DNA of 64,000 bases from contig NZ_CP107996.1 of the NCBI RefSeq assembly GCF_036088315.1, positions 3,304,501 through 3,368,500 on the forward strand. Direction: 5' to 3'. The notes under the pieces were generated by a model that did no database searches, was not told the origin of the DNA, and saw nothing but the letters and a program-made list of their open reading frames with translations. The translations under genes and the position numbers were made by a program. Of the stretch, positions 8,159-15,108 are shown in pieces (positions within the stretch are counted from its first letter, which is position 1; each line of letters starts with the position of its first letter). This DNA is from Streptomyces sp. NBC_00344. GTDB lineage: Bacteria; Actinomycetota; Actinomycetes; Streptomycetales; Streptomycetaceae.

Positions 8159-9391
8159 CTACGCCCCGCCGTACATCACGTCCATTGCCTCCTCCACGTC
8201 CTCGATGTCTGCGGGCAGCGTGCGCAGGGCCCGCAGGGTGCGGAATCCGAACGCCGCCGTCACGAGCGTGGCGTGGTGGTGCCAGCCCCGGAACGACCGT
8301 CCTTCGAAGTCGCCGAGGCCGTACAACTCCTGCATTCCGCCGAGGCTGTCGCGGGAGAGCCCGCGCAGCCGGATGAGCGAAGCGGTCTCTCCGAGCCTGC
8401 GCGGCGACAGATTCGTCAGGTGGTACGAGCGTGGTGCCGGCCTGCCGAAAGGCCAGTCCACGACGAGATGCCGCTGCTGGGACCGGAAGCGCTCCGCGGA
8501 CGGGCCGGGAGAGCCCGGGCCTGCGCCAAGGTGCACGGGCACGGTGAGGAACTGCGAACGCCGCATCCGGCCCGTGGCGGCGTCCTGCCAGGCCAGCGGT
8601 GTGCGCTCGCCTCCCCGTGCCGCGTACCGGGCCAGTTCACCCAGCGTTCCGTGCCGGCGGCCGGGCAGGGTGACACCGAGCCGGTCCGACACATCGATCA
8701 GGTAGCCGAGCCCGCGGGCCTCGAGTCCCAGCAGCAGCGGTTCGGGATCGGTGTCGTGCCGCCAGTCCGCGAGGACCGGAGCGGGATCGAGCTCCCACTC
8801 ATCCAGCATCTCGTCCAGCGCTTCCAGCACGTACTGCCAGCGTGGCCGGGAGCGCTCCTGCTCGGGGACGTGCGCCTGCCTGCGCAGCCGCTCGTCGCTG
8901 TCCCAGCGCTGAGGAAGCATCAGCCGCCAGCTCACCGGCAGGCTCACACCGCCCCCGACGAGTGAGACCGCCACCGCGACCTGGCAGTTGACCGTCCGCT
9001 GCCGGCTCGGCGCGAACTGCCGGGCGACACCCACCGAGCGATCGCCGTTCTTCGCGATGACAGCCTCGTCGACGCTCCAGGCCTCCGGCATCCGCAGCTC
9101 GCTGAAACGGCCCGCGACATAGCGGCGCACAGGTCCGCACTCCCACGGGCTCTGCCCGATGAACTGCTGAAGCTGCTGCACCGCGGGCCTGCCGAGCACA
9201 TGCTCCGAAATGCAGGTGGGGGTCTTGCGGCCGGGGGCGTCCAGCAGACCGCGCAGATATACCTCGCCCCAGCGGCGCTGGTCCGAACGCGGGAGCACGG
9301 AGAACAGGCCCCGGCAGTAGGTGGACAGCCCGTTCGGGTCCGGCGTGGCCGTTTCCCTGCGGGCCTTGGAAAGGTAGCTGATGGAAGACAT
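8159..9391 (-). CDS. IS701-type transposase-like protein 1, probably domesticated
   Basis: A 410-residue protein of the IS701 (IS4-related DDE) transposase family. Family blocks seen: PRSDQRRWGEVYLRGLL (34-50), a QQFIGQSPW stretch, RSVGVARQF (118-126), NCQ, SWRLMLPQRW and the C-terminal FEGRSFRGWHHH (362-373). Against my memory of the family consensus, Asp108 and Asp209 match the first two catalytic acids, but the third (Glu of the WRIE block) aligns with Arg347, so transposase activity is doubtful. The ATG at 9389-9391 has AGAGGA about 7 nt upstream. It follows the maltokinase gene by 86 nt, and no terminal inverted repeats or target duplication were seen. A DNA-binding or regulatory role is an inference. 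Confidence 0.8.
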   Translation of the reverse strand: MSSISYLSKARRETATPDPNGLSTYCRGLFSVLPRSDQRRWGEVYLRGLLDAPGRKTPTCISEHVLGRPAVQQLQQFIGQSPWECGPVRRYVAGRFSELRMPEAWSVDEAVIAKNGDRSVGVARQFAPSRQRTVNCQVAVAVSLVGGGVSLPVSWRLMLPQRWDSDERLRRQAHVPEQERSRPRWQYVLEALDEMLDEWELDPAPVLADWRHDTDPEPLLLGLEARGLGYLIDVSDRLGVTLPGRRHGTLGELARYAARGGERTPLAWQDAATGRMRRSQFLTVPVHLGAGPGSPGPSAERFRSQQRHLVVDWPFGRPAPRSYHLTNLSPRRLGETASLIRLRGLSRDSLGGMQELYGLGDFEGRSFRGWHHHATLVTAAFGFRTLRALRTLPADIEDVEEAMDVMYGGA

Positions 9392-9477
9392 TGGGGTCCT
9401 CTGCTGAGCGGCTGTTCGGGGAAGTGGCTTCGGCCGGCCGCGACCGTTGCCGGGCGGGCCGGTGGGGCGCCGTCGGC

Positions 9478-10959
9478 TCAGAGCACGGGCCGTCTGCTCC
9501 GGGCGAGTCGGCGCACCGCGGCCATGGGTATGGGCAGCCACTCGGGACGGTTGCGGGCCTCGTAGACCGCCTCGTAGACGGCCTTGTCGGCCTCGAAGGC
9601 GCGGAGCAGCAGGGGGCGGTTCCTCGGGTCGAGGCCGCCGGCGGCCGCATATCCGGCGCTGAAGGCCCGCCGGTTGTGCACGGCCCAGGCCGAGGCTCTG
9701 CGCTGCAGTCCGCCTTCCCGCGGGGTTCCCGGCAATTGACCGGTGGGCGGCGTTCCGAGCACCTCGGCCAGGGCGTGATGGGCCGCGTAGTCGAAGGAGC
9801 GCAGCATCGCGGCCACGTCGCGCAGCGCGGGCTGCAGACCGCGGCGGACCTCGGGCGGCTTCCCTGGCTCACCCTCGAAGTCGATGAGGACCCAGCCGCT
9901 CTCGGCGCGCAGGGCCTGACCGAGGTGGAGATCACCGTGTATCCGCTGGGTGAGCAGCGGATTGCCGCGCCCGACCGACTCGCCGAGGTCCCGGTGCAGG
10001 GCGCGCAGTTGACCGGCGTAAGGCTGCAGAGCGGGCACCTCGTCCAGTGCCGCTTCCAGCCGGGCCGTCACCGAACCGACCAGCGCGTCGGCCTCGGCGG
10101 CGGTGAGCGACCGGGTCGGCAGCCGGTCCGCCAGTGCCAGATGAACCTCGGCGGTGGCGCGCCCCAGCCGGTGTGCCTCCGCGGTGAAGCCGCCCAGCGG
10201 GGTGACCGTCTCGCAGTCCCCCGTGAGGCAATCGGTGGCCTCTTCGACCGCGAGGGCCCAGCCGTCCCCGCGGGACGGGACGAACTCCTGCAGTATGGCG
10301 AGCGTCATCGGCCCGTCCCTGACGTCCGGTGCGGTCTCCATCCAGGCGAGTGGAGCCGCTCCCGGCACGGCGGGGGCCTGTCCCAGGACGGTGAGCAGTT
10401 CGAGTTCGGGGTGGGTGCCGACGACCGGGCGGCGCACGATCTTGAGCATCATCCGGTCGGCGAACATGACGGATGTGTTGCTCTGTTCGGCCGTACTCGG
10501 TTTCGCGGACATCCCCCGGGGGATGTCCGCCCCGCGTGTCCGGTGGAACTCCACCGGTCCGCCGGTGTGCCCGGCGGCGAAGCGGTCGAGAAGCCGGGCC
10601 ATCAGCTCGGCGTCCTGGGTGGCCTCGTAGTAGATCGGTGTGCCCGCGCCGCCGTCACCGCCACGCCCCAGCACGGCGGCTTCGAGACCGGCCGGCATCA
10701 ACTCCCGCATGCCGAGCAGCAGGTGGTACCTCTCGCCGTCGCCTGTGCGGACCACGGTCTGCAGCAGCGCCGGGTCGCCCGGCGACAGCACGGTGACCGG
10801 GCCGAGGTCCAGCTCGGGGGCGCCGTGGCCCTTCCCGGCAAACCATCGCTGCCCGCCCAGCCACCCGGGGAGCAGCCTGCGCAGATCTCCGGCGATCCGA
10901 TCGGTCAGGACGGGGCCTGCGGCCGCTGTCGCGGCAGTGGTGTCCGATGACGTCATCAT
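9478..10959 (-). CDS. Maltokinase (Mak/Pep2) homologue
   Basis: A 493-residue protein of the Mak family, which in the GlgE pathway phosphorylates maltose with ATP to maltose 1-phosphate. Seen here are the N-terminal cap (LPGWLGGQRWFAGKG, 30-44), the ATP-contact lysine region MLKIVRR (171-177), the catalytic loop HGDLHLGQ (341-348) and the metal site DFEGEP (360-365), so the kinase core looks intact. The usual partners treS, glgE and glgB are absent; it sits between two transposase-like genes. Its ATG overlaps the upstream TGA as ATGA, implying coupled translation. It may be a paralogue for another sugar or a cyclitol. Confidence 0.85.
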   Translation of the reverse strand: MMTSSDTTAATAAAGPVLTDRIAGDLRRLLPGWLGGQRWFAGKGHGAPELDLGPVTVLSPGDPALLQTVVRTGDGERYHLLLGMRELMPAGLEAAVLGRGGDGGAGTPIYYEATQDAELMARLLDRFAAGHTGGPVEFHRTRGADIPRGMSAKPSTAEQSNTSVMFADRMMLKIVRRPVVGTHPELELLTVLGQAPAVPGAAPLAWMETAPDVRDGPMTLAILQEFVPSRGDGWALAVEEATDCLTGDCETVTPLGGFTAEAHRLGRATAEVHLALADRLPTRSLTAAEADALVGSVTARLEAALDEVPALQPYAGQLRALHRDLGESVGRGNPLLTQRIHGDLHLGQALRAESGWVLIDFEGEPGKPPEVRRGLQPALRDVAAMLRSFDYAAHHALAEVLGTPPTGQLPGTPREGGLQRRASAWAVHNRRAFSAGYAAAGGLDPRNRPLLLRAFEADKAVYEAVYEARNRPEWLPIPMAAVRRLARSRRPVL

Positions 10960-12194
10960 GCTGCCGGAGCCTCCAGGGATCGCGAGCCGGTGACGGACAG
11001 CGAATGCGGGACGGGCGGCACGACCGGGTGCGGATCCGTGCGGAGCGCGGTGATGGCGTGCGCCAGTGAGACGAGGGTCATGTGGTGGTGCCAGCCCCGG
11101 AATGAGCGTCCCTCGAAGTCCCGGAGGCCCAGCCGGTCGCTCACCTCGTTCTGGTCCCGCTCGACGCGACGGCTCAGCATGGCGGTCCTGTAGAGGGTTC
11201 CGGCCTGTGCCTGAGGAAGGTTGGAGAGCCAGAGTTCGCCCTGCTGAGGGTCGCCCGGGTCCGTCCCCGAGCCCAGCAGCACGAGTGACTGGCGGTATGC
11301 CGGCCGGCTCTGTCCTTGCAGCCGGACCCGGGTCGAGCCGACCGCGGTGGCCCGCATCGTCCCCGTCGAGTGATCGAACCACTCGACCGGCAGTACATGC
11401 CGGCGCAGCGCTGACACCAGGACGCTCCGCGGTTCGGAACGGTCCGATCCGACCTCCCGGAGCCGCCACAGCGGACTCGGATCCACGATCTCGAACGAAG
11501 CCGATGAGCTGATTCTGACCACGAAGGGGATGCGGCGCTCGATCAGCTCGGCACAGATCCGACGGGGGTCGGTCGCCCGCAGATCCATCACCACCGGCTT
11601 CTGCCGCAGGCCCCACCCGGACGCCATCCTGGTGACAGCAGCCAGCGCGCACTGCTCAGGGGCGCAGGGTCCGACATGCTCCGGGATCGCGGCCCTTCTG
11701 CGTACGTCGGGCTCGTCCGTCCAGCGCTCCGGGAGGGACAGCTGCCAGTCCACCGGGCAGCTGAGTTGATCCGACGCCAGCCAGACACCCATACCCTGCT
11801 GGCAGTTGACCACCCTGCCGAGCTGAGGCACGAACTGGCGGCCCACCCCGACGGAGTGCCTTCCCACCTTGGTGATGACCAGCGGATGAACCACCCAGGC
11901 GCGCGGCTCGGCCCGTTGCTGGAAGCTTCTCGCCAGCTGCTGCCTTACCGGCACCGCGTTCCAGGGTGACTTGCTGATGAACTGATGCAGATTCTGCTCG
12001 TTGCCGCCTCCGACCTGCTGGGCGAGAGCCCGCATGGTCTTCCGGCCGGCCGCTGAGAGCAGACCTTTCACATACAAGTCGCCCCACCGGCGCTGATCGC
12101 TTCGCGGAACAGAAGCAAGCGCATCTGCGATGAATTCGGTGACGAACTCGGTCGGCATTCCATCAGGCCGATCCTGATCGCGTACGACGGCCAT
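10956..12194 (-). CDS. IS701-type transposase-like protein 2, probably domesticated
   Basis: A 412-residue paralogue of the protein at 8159-9391. The shared blocks are PRSDQRRWGDLYVKGLL (30-46), SPWNAVPVRQ, HSVGVGRQF (113-121), NCQ, DWQLSLPERW and DFEGRSFRGWHHH (359-371). Compared with the remembered family consensus, the first catalytic Asp is replaced by His103, while Asp204 and Glu345 align with the other two acids. Thus it lacks a different residue of the triad than its partner does. GGGAGAGG lies about 8 nt before the ATG at 12192-12194. The stop overlaps the maltokinase start by 4 nt (ATGA). No IS ends were found. A DNA-binding role is inferred. Confidence 0.8.
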   Translation of the reverse strand: MAVVRDQDRPDGMPTEFVTEFIADALASVPRSDQRRWGDLYVKGLLSAAGRKTMRALAQQVGGGNEQNLHQFISKSPWNAVPVRQQLARSFQQRAEPRAWVVHPLVITKVGRHSVGVGRQFVPQLGRVVNCQQGMGVWLASDQLSCPVDWQLSLPERWTDEPDVRRRAAIPEHVGPCAPEQCALAAVTRMASGWGLRQKPVVMDLRATDPRRICAELIERRIPFVVRISSSASFEIVDPSPLWRLREVGSDRSEPRSVLVSALRRHVLPVEWFDHSTGTMRATAVGSTRVRLQGQSRPAYRQSLVLLGSGTDPGDPQQGELWLSNLPQAQAGTLYRTAMLSRRVERDQNEVSDRLGLRDFEGRSFRGWHHHMTLVSLAHAITALRTDPHPVVPPVPHSLSVTGSRSLEAPAA

Positions 12195-12500
12195 TACCCA
12201 GCCTCTCCCTGGAATTCTGAACTGTTTTCTTCCGACCGCGAGCGGGCAGCCGTCAACCGATTCGGCGCATGTCGAACGACCCGAGCACCGGGGCGGACCG
12301 AGATCTGCGGCAGTACCGCTCTCGGTGCCGGCCCCGGTCCCGGTGTCCCGCCGGACAACGGGGGATGGTGAACCGGCGGGAGTCTCGGAAAGGAGGAGGG
12401 ACGCGCGGTCCCGGTCCTCCGGCCCGGCGCTCCCGGACCGGGCCGTGTGTGAGAAGTCCCGGTTGCCCCGTGGGCGACGCCGCTACTTCTCGGACACGGC
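12195..12500. other. Non-coding gap upstream of the transposase-like/maltokinase genes
   Basis: About 306 nt without a convincing gene. It lies between the stop of the NAD(P)-binding SDR and the start of transposase-like protein 2, both minus strand. An 8-bp inverted repeat (12410-12417 with 12435-12442) could be a weak terminator or attenuator. An internal promoter for the downstream three genes is possible but was not recognised. Confidence 0.5.
12410..12442 (-). terminator. Possible weak terminator/attenuator hairpin
   Basis: Arms CCCGGTCC (12410-12417) and GGACCGGG (12435-12442) pair over a 17-nt loop, 59 nt beyond the stop of the SDR gene. There is no T tract, so it may only attenuate. 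Confidence 0.3.
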
Positions 12501-13235
12501 CTAGACCCGGGGCTGCTCGAGCACCCGGTCGGGTATGAGCCGGTGGAAGAGCCTGGGCCAGTCGGCGGGCGCTGTGCCCGGTTCGTTGTAGAGCTCGAAC
12601 GTCCTGTTGACCGCTCCCGGGCTGCGCAGTGCCTGGACGCATGCCTCGGCGACCGTCGCCCTGGACACCCATCCATCGCCGCGGTCGTCCTGCTCGAGCC
12701 GGACGTGATCACCTGTCACACCGTCATCGGTGAGCCAGCTGGGCCGTACGACGGTGTAGGGCAGCCGTGAGTCGCGTACCGCTTCCTCGCCCCGGAAACG
12801 CCAGTCCAGCAGCCTTCCGTAAGCGTTCATCGGATGCTCGCGCCGTGTCACGAAGATCTGGCTGATCAGTACGAAGTGCGGGCGTTCGCCGCGTCCCATG
12901 GCTGCGGTGAGAACATTGCGCACTCCGTCGTACATCGTCGTTTCCGGGCAGTCGGGACCGGAGTCCGCGGTGCCCGGCTCCACCGCGTAGATGACACCAC
13001 CGCAGCCTCTCAGCGCGCCGGGAAGGGTGGCCGTGTAACGGACATCGGCGCTGTGCACCTCGACCCCGGGAAGATGCGCGTGCGGGGTGCGGCCCGGGTC
13101 CCGGCTCACCACTCTGACCCCGATGCCCTCTTCCACCAGCCGCTGGGTGACCAGACCACCGACGCGGCCCGCACCACCGATGACCGCGACCGGTCCGCGT
13201 ATTGGATTCTTCGGCATGCTCACCATCACACCCAT
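12501..13235 (-). CDS. NAD(P)-binding SDR of the NmrA-like/atypical type
   Basis: A 244-residue Rossmann-fold protein. The glycine motif GGAGRVGG is at about residues 20-27, with RVVSRDPGRTP after beta-2. A PSWLTDDG segment follows the substrate half, typical of SDR_a5/NmrA-like proteins, and no classical catalytic YxxxK is obvious (YGRLLDWRF is the nearest). Such proteins are reductases or redox-sensing regulators. The longest start (13233-13235) overlaps the nucleotidyltransferase stop by 10 nt; a second ATG at 13224-13226 shares one base with that stop (TGATG) and is equally likely. Either way translation is coupled to the upstream gene. Confidence 0.85.
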   Translation of the reverse strand: MGVMVSMPKNPIRGPVAVIGGAGRVGGLVTQRLVEEGIGVRVVSRDPGRTPHAHLPGVEVHSADVRYTATLPGALRGCGGVIYAVEPGTADSGPDCPETTMYDGVRNVLTAAMGRGERPHFVLISQIFVTRREHPMNAYGRLLDWRFRGEEAVRDSRLPYTVVRPSWLTDDGVTGDHVRLEQDDRGDGWVSRATVAEACVQALRSPGAVNRTFELYNEPGTAPADWPRLFHRLIPDRVLEQPRV

Positions 13236-14569
13236 CGCAGAATGTCGTCAGCACTTCTGAGTTCGGTCTCGGAAGGGATCCCGGTGAGCTGCGGTAACCG
13301 CAGCTTCGGATAAACGGTCACCCCGGAGAAACGGGAACCGGGCCACAGCGCCGCCCCGTCTCCTATGGCCGAGAATTCATCGAGGCGCAACGGCCGGTAT
13401 CTGTCCGATGCGATCTCCGCCATGGGCCCTATATAGGAATCAGAGATGTCCGCGAAAGGCCCGATGACCGCGGATTCCCCACAGGCCACCCTGGTCAGCG
13501 TGGCGCACTCACGGACATCGGCGCCGTCACCGATGTCCGTGTGCTCCAGACGCACACCGGGTCCGATCTCCACCTCGCGGCCTATCCGGACCCCGGGCCC
13601 GATCACCACGGAGCCGTCCTCGATCTTCTGGGCGAGGGTGGTTCCCGCGACGTCGTCCTTGGTCCGCAGACTGCTCTCATGGATCCACCGGCGATGCGGC
13701 GCTTCGTCGGGGGCATCCATCAGCCGGTTCATCTGCTCATAGCTGCCGTCCAGCACCTGCTGCAGGGTGTCCAGATAGTCCGGCACACTTCCGAGATCTC
13801 CGAGGCGGCCGATCGTATGGCCGGCCACCGGTAGGCCCCTGCGCACCAGCCAGGGCAGCAGATCGCCGCCCCAGTCGAGTTGCTGATGGGACTGTCTGAA
13901 CAGCGCGGGGTCCCGGGCGAGGAGCCGCAACTGATCGCAGTCCACGAGGTACATCCCGGCGTTCGTGGGCAGAGTGGCCCTCGGATCGGCCGCCGACCGG
14001 GGGAACAGCTCGCGGATACGGGACAGGCCCGGCTTCTCCACGAATCCCTTGACCATGCCGCGCGAATCGGTCTGCATGACGCCGTACTTGGCGGCGATCG
14101 CCTCAGGCGTCCTGGCAACTCCGGCCACCGTCACCAGGGCGTCCCGCTCCGCGTGGGTGCGCTCCATCTCCCGGAGGTCGAAGTCGAAGAGTGAGTCGAC
14201 CGGGAGCACCAGAGCCCGGCCCTTCAGGTCCCACTGCTCCATGTTGTGCAGCGTGGCACCGGCCGAGCCGACGTTGTAACGGTCGAAGCGAGAGCGCGAA
14301 TACCTGATTTCCACGCCGTAGCGTTCACCGTGCCCGAGCAACAGCTTGATCTGGTTACGGTTCTCGAGCCCCTGGGCGACCACATAGAACCGGCGGATGC
14401 CCTGTTCCCTGCAGGCGTCGACAACCCATTCGACCAGGCGTCGCCCCACAAAGGGAATGAGTGCCTTACTGCGGATGTAGTCCGCTGATTTCAACGTGAT
14501 CGGTTTGGCACGCTCCCCCCGGCCTCCCGCGAGAAGGATGCCGACCGTCTCTTTTCGGCGTACGCCCAT
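13226..14569 (-). CDS. GlgC-like sugar-phosphate nucleotidyltransferase
   Basis: A 447-residue two-domain protein. The N-terminal half is a nucleotidyltransferase domain: LAGGRGER (13-20), a KALIPF lysine block (35-40), GSAGAT (101-106), a DSLFDFD acid block (125-131) and YGVMQTD plus FVEKP (162-179). The C-terminal half (about 290-447) has hexapeptide-type repeats of a left-handed beta helix (VVIGPGVRIG, VEIGPGVRL). The family joins NTP to sugar 1-phosphates; GlgC makes ADP-glucose. An insertion-like LKSADYIRS stretch lies between the glycine loop and the KALIPF block. The ATG at 14567-14569 has AAGGGGGG nearby; a GTG one codon upstream is possible. First gene of the operon with the maltokinase homologue. 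Confidence 0.85.
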   Translation of the reverse strand: MGVRRKETVGILLAGGRGERAKPITLKSADYIRSKALIPFVGRRLVEWVVDACREQGIRRFYVVAQGLENRNQIKLLLGHGERYGVEIRYSRSRFDRYNVGSAGATLHNMEQWDLKGRALVLPVDSLFDFDLREMERTHAERDALVTVAGVARTPEAIAAKYGVMQTDSRGMVKGFVEKPGLSRIRELFPRSAADPRATLPTNAGMYLVDCDQLRLLARDPALFRQSHQQLDWGGDLLPWLVRRGLPVAGHTIGRLGDLGSVPDYLDTLQQVLDGSYEQMNRLMDAPDEAPHRRWIHESSLRTKDDVAGTTLAQKIEDGSVVIGPGVRIGREVEIGPGVRLEHTDIGDGADVRECATLTRVACGESAVIGPFADISDSYIGPMAEIASDRYRPLRLDEFSAIGDGAALWPGSRFSGVTVYPKLRLPQLTGIPSETELRSADDILRWV

Positions 14570-15108
14570 CACGCCCCCCTTCGAGTCGATTCCGCTGGCG
14601 GAAAGAGCGCCAGTGGATCGGCGCACTCATCTCTGGGGGGTGCGAATCTCGCCGAGCACGTCACTCCACTGTTGCGCGACGCCACTCATGTCCCCTCCGC
14701 GTCCTCTGCCTGAGACAGAACAACAGTGACCCGTGCACATGCCACACGAGGAGGTGACGCAAGCCCATCGTTCGGCGGGCACATGGTGGTCCGGCCACCA
14801 TGCATGGGTGGCTTGCACCCTTCGGCCTGCGCTTTTCGGCAGGACAAGGTGGGCCCGCCACCACGTAGACCCGATGGGCGGGGCGCTCAGCAGCCCCTGG
14901 ACCCCCGACCCGCCCGGTGCTGCGACCGGTTGCGGGGGTGCGCCGGTGACGCCACCCGGGAGCGTGTCCTACAGCGCCGGAGCCCCGGGCTGAGCCGTGG
15001 GGACCTGGATCGGGCCGAGCCCGACGGGAAGGAAGCCCCTGGCCAGGGCCGGCGAGGAGCTGCCCGCCGGCCTCGGAGTGCCTCTGATCCGGGACTTCTG
15101 GAACACGC
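14570..15108. promoter_or_regulatory. 539-nt regulatory region upstream of the GlgC-like operon
   Basis: No credible gene lies here; it separates the PucR-type regulator stop from the start of the GlgC-like gene. It contains three short palindromes (see 14783-14862), a hairpin with CTGGCG/CGCCAG arms at 14595-14613 in the probable leader, and an 8-bp inverted repeat CACTGTTG/CAACAGTG at 14667-14674 and 14721-14728. The promoter of the minus-strand operon should be in this region, but I could not pick -35/-10 boxes with confidence. Confidence 0.55.
14783..14862. promoter_or_regulatory. Array of three 5-5-5 palindromes, candidate operators
   Basis: The palindromes are GGTGG-N5-CCACC centred at 14792 (extended to 7-bp arms, 14783-14801), GGGTG-N5-CACCC centred at 14813 (14806-14820) and GGTGG-N5-CCACC centred at 14855 (14848-14862). 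Centre spacings are 21 and 42 bp, about two and four helical turns, so all would face the same side of the DNA. They lie 214-293 nt upstream of the GlgC-like start. A dimeric regulator binding all three sites is an inference; the neighbouring PucR-type protein or the transposase-like proteins are candidates. Confidence 0.55.

Noticed and set aside
10960..11652. Longer N-terminus for the maltokinase homologue (up to 724 residues)
   Set aside because: The extra residues overlap transposase-like gene 2 in another frame. The ATGA overlap at 10956-10959 gives a natural start.
8159..12194. Two intact insertion sequences carrying a passenger kinase (composite transposon)
   Set aside because: Both proteins lack a triad residue by alignment, no terminal inverted repeats or target duplications were found, and one gene is translationally coupled to the maltokinase gene.
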